Below are positions 44,238 to 56,230 of a stretch of 64,000 nucleotides of DNA, one piece after another. Location of the stretch: positions 16,864,001 to 16,928,000 of the forward strand of contig CM041465.1 of assembly GCA_023213395.1 (NCBI GenBank), written 5' to 3'. Numbering within the stretch: the stretch's first letter is position 1; every line of letters begins with the position of its first letter. Origin of the DNA: Cycas panzhihuaensis. Taxonomy: Eukaryota > Cycadophyta. Below the pieces are notes generated by a model. It was not told where the DNA came from. It searched no databases and was given only the letters and a program-made list of their open reading frames with translations. Both the position numbers and the translations under genes were made by a program.

Positions 44238-45614
44238 AGATACCTATCCCTGTGGATGCTCTAATAAGCCTCCTAATTGCTAATCTAATTTGAGTGGCAA
44301 AACTATAATTTATTTTACAAAGTTATCTAATTATGTTAGTCTACCCTTCCTTTTCTATTCCATGGTCAACCTACTTTTCATCTTTTATTTGTCCTCAATC
44401 ATTTACATTATAATCAAATATATTAACACTTATTCTATTTGATATATCTGTGTTAATATAGTTGTTGTTGGTTACTAGTGTCTTCTTAGTCATCGTTTCC
44501 ATCTTCTGTCTTTCTATTCTGTATAGTTCTATTGCCTTGCATTGCTTTAGTACTTCATCCCATGGTGGGTGCTACATCTCTCCATTGTATTTTACAATAC
44601 ATTACATGGTAGTTGTTATCTCTATACCCTAGTTTGTCTTACGCATCTGCATCTTTATTGGTTCATTTTTTTTGCATTTATATTTTCATTTTAATAATTC
44701 CTTTCATTACACCACCTAGTCCAATAATCCCTGCTTTCCCTTCCATTGTATACCATATGTTCATTGCATTACCTATAACTCTATTTTATCTCTAGCCATT
44801 CAATCATTAATGCCCCAATAAAACCATTCAGATAATAATGTCACTGATTCAGTCACCTTGCAGATGGCTATAAAATTAGGCATAATATAACTCGAGGATG
44901 TCACTTATAATAAGCCATATATATATTGTTAGATTTCAAATCAAGCATCATATATAACTACCTTTATATTGAGTTACTTTGACTATTAAAAGTCATTAAA
45001 AGTTCTATATATATGCCTATATAGATATATTTATATAGAAGCACTTTTTGATATATGTAATAGTTTCCCTATTATCATATATATATTAAAGTTATGGGAG
45101 TAATGTTTTATAAATTATAATATATTGATATTTTTTAATATATTTAGCAGGTATATATATATGCATATGTAAATTTGATCTAAAGTTAATAGTACAGATC
45201 TTTGTGCATAACATTCTTAGTAGTGGTGCTCATCGATGCACCTATAGTCTCTTAGTTAAATATCAAGAGGCACATTTACATTTACATTTAATTATAGTTA
45301 TTGTGACAACATAAGTATTTTTCTAGAATATTAATCCCTATCCTCTCATATCCATCTGGTTCCTTCAGAAAGGGATGTAGTCCATACTTACCTTCATAGT
45401 TGTTACACACATCATAAAATTTTCTTAAGCTATCACCAAGTAAGACAAAGAATCTTGTTTATGTCAGATATCAAAGATCTTATTACATGAAGTTTATGCA
45501 TTAGTAAAGGAAGGCAAATCATGACAACAAAAAAAGCATACACTATCTAATTCCATTGGATAACCAAACACAATAGACAAGCACTGGAATCATACATATA
45601 TAATTATTAAAGTG
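44238..45614. other. Leader of element F
   Basis: About 1.4 kb between primer site and gag with many AT repeats (for example 44990-45180). No domain seen. The short ORF 44613-44795 is Ser/Leu/Ile-rich and I do not regard it as a gene. Confidence 0.4.
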
Positions 45615-47170
45615 ATGAATACTAAAGAGATGGTCGACAACACCATCTAAAAGGATATTGTTGAACAAATCACTCAAGCAATCCATGAAGCAGTCCAGAC
45701 ATCAAATACACTCTTAAATCATACTTTATATCAGATTTTAGACCAATTAACAATCATAGTAATGAGCATGAAAGAACACTCTGAGGATGAAATAGTGAGT
45801 CGATAGTCATATATCAGAAATCAGACATAAAAAAAATACTTAAGTTTTTAGAAAACTCCAATTAATACTAAAAATGAATCTATTAGAAAATATCTTAATG
45901 AGTATCAAAATCTGACCTCTGAGGAACAAAAAGAAGTAGGTTTTCATGCATGCTTTAAGTACCTACAAAGTACACAGACCTAGAAAAATAAAAAATCATG
46001 ATACAACATTTCAACATTGAGAAAAAATCACATGAACTAAGGGTGTGGATCTAACAGTTGGAAAACTACTTTCATTTAGTAGAAATTGATCCAATAGAAC
46101 AAATCTCTTTAGCTGCCCTACACATGGATGAAATAACATTTGAATGGTGGTAGTGTCTCAAATAAAATTCATTCTAAGATCAATTACCAACTTAGAAAGA
46201 ATTTATATGTTTATTCATTGAATGGTTTGAAATAGTAACCAATCATAATTACTATTACAAGTTATGAAGATTAACACAAATAGGTTCTATAGAAGAATAT
46301 AGTGCAACATTCACAAAGATGAGCTATGTATTAGAAGACATTCTAAGTGATTGACTTATCTAATTATATATAGATAAACTGATAATAGAGATCTAAGCTA
46401 ATGTTAAAATTTAAGAACCAAAAAATTTTAACAAGGCAATATAATTAGCCAGAATACATGAAGGTAAGCACAATGCCTTATGCAAAACTAGCACAAATCC
46501 CTATATTTCTCCACTTATTTGACATAATCCATTACCAAATACTCAACATAAATAAATACCAATCAATCTAAATCAACCTACTAAAGCAATTATTTAGAAA
46601 ATAAGAATAGAACAAGAAGAGTTAAGAAGAAGAAACCTATGTTTCAAATATAAGAAAAAGTGGGAACATGGGTATAAATGTCACAAGAACCAGTTATATA
46701 TAATCATACTATTACTTGATGATAATATTAACAAAGAAGAATAAGGGTCAGAAAGTAATCAAGGAAATTATCATCATTCTGAACATTAAGAGAGCTATTG
46801 TAATCTCAAGGTCAACCACTCAAAAATATCACTATCATCTATGGGCAATTTTAATTAATCAAATACATTAAAATTGCAAGGATCTATCAAAAATCAAGTT
46901 GTAACAATCTTGATACATTTAGGTAGCATACATAATTTTATTAATTGAAACTATACATAGTAACTAGGGTTATTTCCATTAAGGACTCCTTATTTCCAGG
47001 TAACTATTAGAGGAAGACAGGTAATATTAGGCTAGGGTGTGATGAAGAACCTTAACCTCATAATAAGCAACATTAGCATTATAGAAGATTTCTATGTCCT
47101 GGATGTCAGAGGTGTAGATATGTATTAGGAAGTTAGTGGATTAGTACCATTAAAACCTTCAAAATGAATA
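45615..47170 (+). pseudogene. gag and protease of element F
   Basis: The ATG at 45615 begins MNTKEMVDNTI and IVEQITQAIHEAVQTSN. The capsid follows at about 46030 (HELRVWI, QLENYFHLVEID, QISLAALHMDEITFEWW, KEFICLFIEWFEI, IGSIEEYSATFTKMSYVLED), the pattern of Ty3/gypsy Retrotrans_gag. A zinc knuckle CFKYKKKWEHGYKC (two ligands lost) lies at 46633-46680. The protease region then has ILIHLGSIHNFIN, where the Asp of D-S-G-S is His, and ILISN-type residues up to FYVLDVRGVDMY. Many stops at Gln positions. Nothing of RT follows. Confidence 0.75.
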
Positions 47171-47460
47171 TTGATGAATAATTTATATGATTAAAGAAAG
47201 AAGGGAGAACCATCACGTTGTTAGGAAAAAGACTGAGAAAAAATAAAATCATATCATGCAAAAATAAGGGTGAAGAAATTAAGAATCACCCACAAGCATC
47301 CCAAAAACATGAAAAAATTAGTCAAGGTTTTCAAGCAGATTAATCTTTTAATAAATGCCTACAACATCCAACAAATTTCCTAATGGACTCTACTGCAACA
47401 AAGGGCAATGTTCATTTAAAGGATTGCAATCGTTTGACTATGTTTTGTGGGCAAAACATC

Positions 47461-47475
47461 TTAAGGGGGAGGAAT
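47461..47475 (+). promoter_or_regulatory. Polypurine tract of element F
   Basis: TTAAGGGGGAGGAAT immediately precedes the 3' LTR start TGTTATGAACC. Confidence 0.75.
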
Positions 47476-47733
47476 TGTTATGAACCTCCTTAAAAAGGGT
47501 CAACTAATTATACTATCATTAGATGGATATTATTAAAAGGGTACAACTTTTCAATGAAGGGACCTATTATTCATATAAATAGGGCCTCCAATGTATTGTA
47601 AACCATCATCTATTTTTCAATCAATTATCTGGTCTATTTTAACTATTAAAAATAGCTTTCAAAATTATCAGTGTGCTCTCAATTGTCTTGTGGATCGTTG
47701 AGGTTGCTTGGGTTATGGAATTGGTCTATAATA
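47476..47733 (+). repeat. 3' LTR of element F
   Basis: 258 bp, same length as its partner. Differs from it at a limited number of sites, mostly transitions, so this insertion is younger than the surrounding copia and Tat remnants appear to be. Confidence 0.9.
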
Positions 47734-48454
47734 TAAATGCCCAAGAATCTAAGTGCATATCTAGGCTCTATGCATTACTAGTCATATTAAGTGAGCTAGT
47801 CTAGAATGTTAGTTGGTGATTATAGGTGAGCAAGTAGTATTATTCATGGATCCTGAGGTTCCACAAAAGATGTCAACTACTTTTACTGCCTAGTTTATTA
47901 TGTAAGGTTTTCCCTTACTAGTAAGGAATATGTCATCCATGAAATAACCATTAATTAATTATCCCCCACTCCTTACTTACAAGGAAATACCCCTAAGTAA
48001 CCTACTGTCTACCTTCAATGAAAGTAAGTAGCTCAATGCATTAACTGTTAACATGAAGAGTAATAGGATAAGTAGGTAGGCTTGTAGAACAATGATCCAC
48101 TAATAAGAATTTTAGTTAAGATATCCATAAAGAGCGTCCTCACCATTAATCTATAAGACATCTAAAATGTATCCCCACTCCACTTGATCCTAAGCCTTCT
48201 CAAAGTCTAACTTTAATAATATAGTCTCTTGTTTTATCACATTGGCCCATTCCATACCTTCTACAACACTTATTATATTGTCTAGGATGAACCTCCCCTT
48301 GATAAAGCCATTTTATTCAAGCTTGATATTTTCCACTAATAAACTCTTAATTTATAAAGGTAATGTATTTGTTAGAATTTTATAAGATACATTGATGGGT
48401 CTTTAACTAGAAATTACCTTTCTCTCTCCACTTTTAGGGATGAGCTTGATAGAG
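47734..48454 (-). pseudogene. LINE (L1-type) ORF2 remnant, N-terminal RT part
   Basis: The minus strand from 48454 down gives IKLIPKSGERKVISS, RPINVSYKILTNTLPL, GFIKGRFILDNIISVVEGMEWA and LLKLDFEKA (the motif-A Asp), then VEWGYILDVL. It ends at LRFLGIY, where element F interrupts; the RT resumes at 43961. These are the fingers and palm of a non-LTR RT of the plant L1 type. The endonuclease part would lie to the right but is cut off at 48455 by an LTR. Decayed by stops. Confidence 0.75.
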
Positions 48455-48698
48455 TGTTTTGAACCTCCTTAAAAGAAGTAATTAACCAATCATTATCAAA
48501 GGTCTCGTTAAATGGTTATACCCATTTATGAAAGGACCCTATTTTATGTATATAAATATGCCCTTAGTTGTAACATTTATTATCACTTATTTTTATTAAT
48601 CAATTACATGGTCTTTTTGGATCTTTAAAACCTATTATTTTCTCTCATTTATGAACTAGGTTTATAATAAGTGTTATTAGAGCATTAATTCTTGCAAT
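48455..48698 (+). repeat. Truncated LTR and primer site related to element F
   Basis: TGTTTTGAACCTCCTTAAAAG at the start and TTTATAATA at 48661-48669 match the ends of the F LTR. TGTTATTAGAGC (48672-48683) is its primer site. The rest of this element is cut off at 48699 by copia element E. It interrupts the LINE. Confidence 0.7.
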
Positions 48699-49194
48699 TG
48701 TTGAAGGAAAAGGTATTGGAGCCAACTTCCACCCAGGATCTCTAAGACAAAAGTTAAAAGTACTTAAAGGAAATTAAGGAGATGGAATTTATATAGCCTC
48801 CAAATACAATATCTTATTATCATTCACATTTCACATTACATAAGGTGTCTTATATATATATATAATGTACAATTATGAAGAGGAAAGAATTTATAAGAGA
48901 GGTTGAGCATGCAAGGTCACTAATGGCACCTTGTATTAGCAATATTATATGGGTATTATATTTTTATAATATAGTGTGGGCATTTAGAACCCCATGAGTA
49001 TTAGGCTTGAAACTTTAAGTCATGACTAATCACTAACACTAACATGATTAAATACATTTACAATGTACTTTATTACATTGAGTTAATAAAGTGACTAATA
49101 TAACTCACTAATATAATAATATATTTGTAAATGTATAATTTAATTATAAAGGTCAAATGTTAAATTAATGAATACACCATTAATTCTTTTATCA
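48699..49194 (-). repeat. 3' LTR of copia element E
   Basis: On the plus strand it runs from TGTTGAAGGAAAAGG to a reversed TGATAAAAG start at 49194. The adjoining CCCTCCTTTAAT (49195-49206) is the reversed polypurine tract. No second LTR is present in the window, so the boundary at 48699 is an estimate from the TG...CA ends. Confidence 0.6.
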
Positions 49195-49206
49195 CCCTCC
49201 TTTAAT

Positions 49207-50640
49207 GATGAGTTTATTAATTTTAATATTGAATCCATGCCAAAACTACTCAAATTTATCATAACTAAGCACTTTGGTAAAGATATCTAAAACATGTTTG
49301 TCGATCAACTTGTAAACTAGATCAATCTCACCATCTTGAATATGTTCTCTGATGAAGTGATGGTGAACCTTGATATGCTTTATTCTTACATAGAATATAT
49401 GATTCTTAGTTAACTTAAGGTTACTAATTATCATAGAAGAGGGAGGTAGCTTATGTTTGATCAATACTAAGCTCTTCAAGAATCCTTCTTAGCCATATAA
49501 CCTTTGTAGTTGTGCTAACAAATTTATACTCTATTTCAGTGGACGATAATATGAATTTTTTTTTTTTTTTTCAACTCTATGAAGCAAAGGTAGAACCTAG
49601 CTTAAAGTGATAGCCTGTGTTTAATCTATGGCTATCTTGACAACTAGCCTAATTAGCATCTGAATAACTTGCTAAATAAGGATTATCCACCTAGTAGTAA
49701 TCAAGTCTAATTTAAGGTGAATGTTGGAGACACCTCAAGATCTACATAGATACCTTCTAGTGTGAAATCTCAGGCTATATCATAAATGTAGAATAGATCC
49801 TAGTAACATATGAAATATCTAGTCAAGCATGCATCTAGTAGATCAATTTTTATATAAGCTACTTATACAAAGTAGGATCAATAGATTTACCATACTCATG
49901 AATATTTAGCTTGAGTCAAATCTCCACAAGGGTTGGTAATGGCTCATATTCCTTTATTCTACACTTTTGAAGGATTTCCCTTGTATATTTAGATTATGAA
50001 AGGAAAATATAGCCTAACTATTGCTAGACTTCCATGCTAATAAAATAGCGGAACAACATGAGGTTAGTCATCTCAAAGTTGTTATTTTGTCCTCGCTTAG
50101 ATATATGAAATCCACTTAGTGTTATTATTAGTTATCAACAAATCATTAATATATAATGTAAACAAAGTGATCAAGTTATCTTAGATTCTAATATATAAAT
50201 TAAGATTTGAGGATGAGCATACAAGTCTATGATTTTGAAAATATTCATCTATCTTTGCATACCATGTATAACATGATCACTTAACACGATAAAGAGGCTT
50301 CTTTAACTTGTAGGCTAGATGTTCTTATCCATGAACAATATAACTAGGAGGTTGATTTAGGCACACTTCCTCCTATAAATCACTATTAAAAAATGTGCTT
50401 CTCATATCCATATGGAAGATAAGCTAATTAAACCGATCCGTTAATACCAAATAAGCCTCATAATGGCCATATTGGTAATAAGGATAAATGTTTCATCATA
50501 ATCAATACCCTTAACCTATTTAAAACCTTTAGTAACTAATAGTGTTTTGTAGCATTGAATAAAGCCATTTGCATAAAATTTTATTTTATAAATCCAATGT
50601 TAATCAATTAGTTTATTTATATATAGAAGCTTAACCAACT
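49207..50640 (-). pseudogene. RT and RNase H of copia element E
   Basis: RNase H C-terminus in ORF 49246-49479 (HIFYVRIKHIKVHHHFIREH, then DGEIDLVYKLIDKHVLDIFTK). RT at 50130-50420: MDMRSTFFNSDL, EEVCLNQPPSYIVHG, AYKLKKPLYRVK, WYAKIDEYFQNH and LYINDLLITNNN, where the YVDD box has become YIND. Copia RT by these motifs. Dead by the box change and by stops. The poly-T run near 49559-49571 interrupts the RNase H. Confidence 0.75.
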
Positions 50641-51692
50641 CCTAAGTGTTATTTTGCATAATAGAATCCATTTCCTCATTTGTGACTATTTACCACTTTT
50701 GGTTTATAATAACTTCTACAAAAGTAGTAGGTTTAGGAGCTAATAATACTTTTACCATTAAGGTGAAGTTGGTGGATGACTTGTACTTAAATTGCCTCTT
50801 AGATTATTATGGAGGTAATAGAGTATAAGAGATCATCTATAGGTACCCTTTGTGAACCTACTTTGAAGTGACCTCTACTTGAGCATCTTTTGAAAGAATT
50901 ATGGAAGTGGAAGTAAGGGTAGAAAGTATAAATGAAAGTCTAGGAGTATATGATAAAGATAGAGGTAACTGAATTATGGGAACATTCTATGTAGTAAGAG
51001 GTAGAACAAGAGTTACTATAGGTTATTCATCAAAAGATGAAAGTTGTGGTACATCTAAGTCCTAGTTCTCTTTTAAAATGATACATCCCAAGATGTATAC
51101 ATTTACTTAGTAGCAAAATCATAAAGTTTATAGGATTTATAGCTGGGTTGGTAGCTAATGAAAATACACTTCCTACTTTTGTTGTCTAATTTCTTCCTTT
51201 GTTATTTTAGTATAAGAATATACAAGATATAACTAAAAGTATGCAACTGTGAGACCATGGATTTTTGACTTAACTAGGCATCCTCAAGTGTAATATCTAA
51301 AACTACCTTTATTGAACTTCTATTTATAAGATAAGATGCAATGTTAAGGGCTTTAACTTAGAATTGAAGTCCCAAGTTTATTGTGGTAAGTATGGCTTTA
51401 CTTTACTAACTAAGGTCTAATTCATATGCTCATTAACTTTATTTTGCTAAGGTCTGTAAGGGGTAGAAAACTATCATTTGATGCCATTATCTTTGTAAAA
51501 TTAGGTGAATTATCTAAAAGTGAATTCACCTCCATTGTTATACTAAAGGATATTGAGTGATCTTCTAGATTCTAATTCAATGCCATGCTTAAATTCTCTA
51601 AACTTTTCAAATGCTTCTAATTTTTGCCTTAGGAAATAAACCCATACCATATGAGAATAATCATTAATAAATGTAATGAAGTTGTAACAACT
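50641..51692 (-). pseudogene. Integrase (partial) of copia element E
   Basis: Minus-strand FITFINDYSHMVWVYFLRQK and LEAFEKFREFK at 51590-51680 are the copia integrase core just before the second Asp region. The stretch further down (51000-51500) holds the integrase C-terminal part in broken frames. The plus-strand ORF 50646-50828 is antisense to this and not a gene. The 5' part of integrase, with gag and protease, is lost at the D-type LTR. Confidence 0.65.
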
Positions 51693-53907
51693 CATTTCAC
51701 CAAAACCTAGCCCTTTGGCTATTCTTTGTAACTTTAATAGGTTTCTTATATTATTTCATATGAGAATGATTGATTTAGGCTTATTTCATATATGTTAGGC
51801 CATGTTTTGATAAAATTTTATATTGGTTTGATGGATGATATATAATGAATGATGATGGATGTATTATTATACTATCACCTACTAGGAGTGATAATTATAG
51901 CATTAAATTATTTTCTCTTATGATAATTGTAATTTATTTCTTCCTTTAAAACATTTTATTTCATGTTTTTATCTTGGTTTCACCCTTAATTTGTTATTTT
52001 TGATCATTTTTTGGGCTTATGCTTATTGTTTTCATTCCTTTTTAGCTATTTTCCTTATAAATGAATTCAAGCGAGCTAAAATTTATTAATAAAAATCATT
52101 TTTTGACTTTTTAATAAACCATTTTTATCTCTTGATTTATTGTATTTTTAGTCCGACCAAAATTGTGATCGACCATGTTTTTCAAGTAAAGTCACATTTT
52201 TCATGGCTCCAAAAATATGATTAGTCATATTTTTTATTATCATGCATGCAAAACGTTTTACCATGATAGCTTTTTATATATTGCCACCTAGATTTAATTG
52301 AAACCTACCTCTATCATGCCCAAAAGTCATCTAAACCCTATTGTCATCCATTATTCAATGTTTGTGAGTTTAAAGATCAAACTTTTAGAGATTTTTCTTG
52401 AGATTTTTAGAGATTTCTACTATTACAACTTGACAGACTATTTTTGAAGAAAAAAGTATGAAATCAAGAGGATATTTTAAAGCTTTAGTTGTTGTTTTAT
52501 TGGTACTGATATTGTGATGGATGGTGTTCTTTAAAATTCTTAATTTCTTCCAAAGTTTTCAAATTCAAACTTTTTTGTTTCTAGTAAGATCTTTCCTATT
52601 GAAAAACTCTTGAAACTTGGATCATCTTTAGTGACTATTTATGCTCAAAATCATTCCTTTCTTCTTACTGATATTTGAATTCACTTTATAATCACTTTTT
52701 ACCTTAGGAATTTGGCTGAAAAGTCCACCCTTTATAGGATAAAAAGGGAGTAGACTATTGTGAAGAATGCTCATCTCTTCACTCAAAAGATAACTACTCT
52801 TTCCCATTCTTTCATAGTTGCCTAAATCCCCAAGAGGCTTACTTTCACCTTGATTTGTTAGTGGCTATCATTGAGCTTGATGTCCTTGTTTCTCTTTCTC
52901 CTTTATTAGTTTTAAAGGAATAATTTGAAGTAGTTTGATCACATGAAAGAAAGAGATCCATTATAATGTAGGAGTTCTTTAATAGGCAAGGAATCATAGT
53001 GTTGTTCTTGTTTGATTTCACTCTTTTCATTATTCTCTTTCTTTAAAAGAAAATTTAAATATATGAATGATGTATGTTTGATTTGATAATATAATATAAG
53101 ATTCAAGGATACTTTTGGTGTCCTATAGACTCCACTTATGATAGAATCTCTTTATTCTTTGGTTTGTTATTTGTTTATGGATAATGACTTAGATATGATT
53201 AATTATATGTAATCTCTATGGTCTAAAAATCATTCATAACAGTAATAGTAAATCTTTAAGATCTCTCTTTTCATCTTAAAAGTATTCTCCAAAAAGAACA
53301 TAGCATGTAATTTGAACAAGAAGATTCATATAGACATTACATGTTATTAGATCTCATCTTGATTTACATGCATAGTTACATATTATGATAGTTGCATTTC
53401 ATGTTAGTTCTTTTTAACTAAAAGTGTGAGTTACATCTAAATGAAGAGTTTCATGTTCACTTTAGTGTTTCATATTTTTAAAAAAGAAAAAAAAAGTGAT
53501 ATTACATGTGTAAAGTTAGCTCTTCTACTTGTTTATGTGTTGAAAATAAAGTGGTTAGATCTTGTAGTTTCATTGATTACTTTTGTGAGTTCATTTCATT
53601 AAAAAAAAAAAAAAAAAACAAAAACAAAAACAAAAAATAAGAAGAGAAAGATAAAACATTTCCATTACCTATCTCTTCTCCTTCATTTAAGTAAAACTCT
53701 AAAGATTGAAAGAATAAGAGGAAAGGAGTCCCTAGGAAGGACACAAGAGATATTATTAGTATAATCCTAAACTCAGAACTCCTCCATCTAATTGTATAGG
53801 CTAGTGGATTCAATCACCCCCTTACATCCTAGCCTTTTGTTGCTTCATTCATTCATACCTTCATTAAACAACATAATTAGGTGGAGACTCCTTCTTAAGA
53901 GTTGGTA
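51693..53907 (+). repeat. D-type LTR, second copy (solo or orphan)
   Basis: About 2.2 kb, homologous along its whole length to 23036-23670 plus 40558-42002. It starts CATTTCACCAAAACCTAG (the TG start changed to CA) and ends ACTCCTTCTTAAGAGTTGGTA. It sits in the integrase of copia element E. No matching internal region follows, because at 53913 a copia LTR begins. It may be a solo LTR or the 5' LTR of a deleted element. Contains a poly-A tract at 53598-53618. Confidence 0.8.
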
Positions 53908-53912
53908 AATAT

Positions 53913-54390
53913 TGAGAAAACTAGGTCCCAATAACTAGAAACTGCCACTAAGGTCTAAATTATTTTGTAACTAGTTATAGGAATTGAAACTAAAACTTTA
54001 TATATAAGTTCTTAAACTAGAGATAATATGATAAATAAATTAGAAATCTAAAGTATCACATATACACCCAATATAATATGGTAAAACCCTAATAGTGTGA
54101 TAGGGAAATATCCACATAGGAAAGGTATCGATCTTTATTATCCAAGAATGGAGAAATGTATATAATCTTTAGCAAAATACTCACAGCAATAACAACCAGC
54201 CACCCTGCTCCTCATAGTACATCCAATACATCGAATACCATCAACATAATGAAAAAACACCCTAAATAAGGATATATAAGAGAGTCATACAAGGCACAAA
54301 TCTTTACCATAGAATATGGAGTATTTTAAATGAATGACTTTGATTCTCTTTACAATTTAGTATGCTTTATAATGCTAGCTTTAGAGTGGA
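53913..54390 (-). repeat. Truncated LTR of the copia 2/3 family
   Basis: Plus-strand TGAGAAAACTAGGTCCC to about AATGCTAGCTTTA. It matches 8757-9240 and stops where the C/G-rich patch should begin. The remainder, and the element itself, are missing. It adjoins the PMD copy 3 region. Confidence 0.8.
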
Positions 54391-54395
54391 TCTAG

Positions 54396-55290
54396 CTAGA
54401 GACAAGGGAGCTAGAGGGAAGCTAGCCTCTTTAAGAGGTAAACCCTCTCCTTTACTCTTAGCTAGAGCTTTTATTTTAGCTATTTGATTACATCTTTCAC
54501 ATTGATATGGTTTATATTTTTATAGATTTATTTATGCTCCATACTGACATATTATTTGCATGATTGGTAGGTGGAGAGGAGATATGAGAGCTAATTGGGA
54601 GGGTAGTAGAAAAGCTCTTCTCACGAGTCTATGAGGAGGGGAAGCTTCCTATTGTAGGTAGTAGAGAGCTACACTCTATTGCTCCTCATACAACAACATT
54701 CACCTCTCTTGTATGTGTTAGAGATATTTAGGCTGTGGAGGCCCAAGAGAGGCAGACAGAAAGGGACTAGCTCCAGGCAGAGAGGGACTAGATCTAAGCT
54801 TGGGTGTAGGAGCTAAAGGCTTAGGCAAGAGATAGGGGCACCATCCTAAGAGATGTTGTGAGGGTATCAGTACTAGAGGAGAAACTATGAGGGACATAGG
54901 TCTAGTTAGATAAGGTCTATAGAGAGAGGGATCACCTACATGAGTGATTCAATCAATTACTCAACTAGCTAGTGTCTAGATCATTATGCACTCTCACCCA
55001 TACTGACACAACCACATTATCTCATAGGAGGGTAAGGGATAAGGGGAGTGAGGCTGAGACCTCATAGAGGTGAAAGAGGAGCCTCAAGGGAGCTTAGTCC
55101 TCAAGTGAGAGAGGAGGGTTACCTAAGGAAGACATACCATGACGATGCTATATCCTCACAAGGCCTTTGTATAATATAGTTTAGAGATAAGAAAGCTTTG
55201 AACCTTTAGGGGAATCCATACCGCCATATGTATATGATTGTACATCCCCCTGTAAGGATTCTAGCTTCTTAGGGCATGTTATGCCAATAA
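54396..55290 (+). pseudogene. PMD gene copy 3, C-terminal part, antisense in element C
   Basis: After a putative acceptor (ATTGGTAG at 54570) the plus strand reads ELIGRVVEKLFSRVYEEGK, LPIVGSRELHSIAPHTTTF and VEAQERQTERD, then a long charged segment (RDRGTILRDVVRVSVLEEKL, DKVYRERDHLHE) that should form a coiled coil. These blocks align with PMD copies 1 and 2 downstream of their introns. The PMD domain proper lies upstream and has been lost at the copia LTR fragment. The orientation is opposite to element C, as in element B. Confidence 0.65.
54438..54570 (+). other. Possible intron in PMD copy 3
   Basis: Acceptor TTTGCATGATTGGTAG at 54570, at the place homologous to the introns of copies 1 and 2. 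The donor AGAG/GTAAAC at 54438 is only a candidate. Confidence 0.4.
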
Positions 55291-55317
55291 ATTTTATACT
55301 ATTTTAGATGATGATGT

Positions 55318-55363
55318 ATGTATAAATACATACATATATACATATATATATATATGTGTGTGT

Positions 55364-55415
<52 letters not shown>

Positions 55416-55482
55416 ATATATATGTATGTATGTATGTATGTATATATATATATGTATATATATATATATGTATATATGTATG

Positions 55483-55546
<64 letters not shown>

Positions 55547-55568
55547 TACACACACATATATATATAGA
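55318..55568. repeat. Compound microsatellite (TG)n/(TATG)n/(TA)n
   Basis: About 250 bases of alternating TA, TG and TATG/TATA units, with CACACA at the right end. All long ORFs over it, on both strands, are low-complexity artefacts. It lies just 3' of PMD copy 3, at the position of the CATA-rich stretch 33570-33720 in element B. Confidence 0.95.
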
Positions 55569-56230
55569 TAGGGGCTACATTGGTATCCTATTTTGACACA
55601 TAAGGTTGATTTATGTGATTATGTATGTATATAGATACATAAATGCATGCTAGATATATAGATGTATATTAGTTTTATTTCATTATGAATATTCTCATAT
55701 GTTATCTTTACATGATATGATACTCATACTAGGTATGCACGATCACCTTTGTATGCTAAGTAGTCTCACGTAGACCTAGGTTGAGGGGATCACATTTTCC
55801 TCAGGAGGAAAGTAATGATCCAAATATAAAAGAGAATAAAAATAGGTATGAATACCCTAAGGGCAATAAAAGGAGATAAAATCTATCTCTAGGGGCTTTC
55901 CCTAGGTGGCAACTTATGCTTAGAAGTAGGTAGAGTTACTTCCCAAAGAAAAAGCCAAATACAAGTTGTGGAAATATGCTCCTATTATGAGATGTTTTCC
56001 ACTACTCATAGACTAAAAGGAGGGCTTCATTTATTGAGGAGATGGATGACACCTTCATAAAGGAGTGTAGCCATCTTACAAATATATGTATTTGCTAAAA
56101 GCATAAATGCACGCTATTCCCCCAGTAAGGGTAACCAATGTTGCATTCGAAAGGGTAGTTAGGTTCATTTCATAGTGAAGGGTGAGCTTTCTTTCTACTT
56201 AGGAGAAGAAAGAAATTAGCCATAGAATTT
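55569..56230. other. Spacer between PMD copy 3 and integrase of C
   Basis: Corresponds to 33210-33570 of element B. No gene seen. Confidence 0.4.

Larger units (their letters stand above)
43962..47733 (+). mobile_element. Ty3/gypsy element F, gag-protease only (internal deletion)
   Basis: Two 258-bp LTRs (43962-44219 and 47476-47733) flank a 3.26-kb interior with a primer site, gag, zinc knuckle, protease and a polypurine tract, but with no RT, RNase H or integrase. The break comes after the protease: about 300 bases of unassignable sequence lead straight to the PPT. It lies inside a LINE. No clean target duplication: GGAGT on the left, TAAAT on the right. It could only move with proteins supplied by a complete relative. 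Confidence 0.85.
48699..51692 (-). mobile_element. Ty1/copia element E (minus strand), 5'-truncated
   Basis: 3' LTR, RNase H, RT and part of the integrase are readable on the minus strand. The integrase is cut at 51692 by a D-type LTR, so gag, protease and the 5' LTR are missing. It is a different copia family from elements 2 and 3: its RNase H end is REHIQDGEIDLVYKLIDKHVLDIFTK, and LTR similarity is absent. Heavily decayed. Confidence 0.8.

Noticed and set aside
55294-55596. Six long overlapping ORFs on both strands of Tyr/Ile/Thr/His/Cys/Val repeats
   Set aside because: They are translations of the (TG)n/(TA)n microsatellite and have no independent coding evidence.
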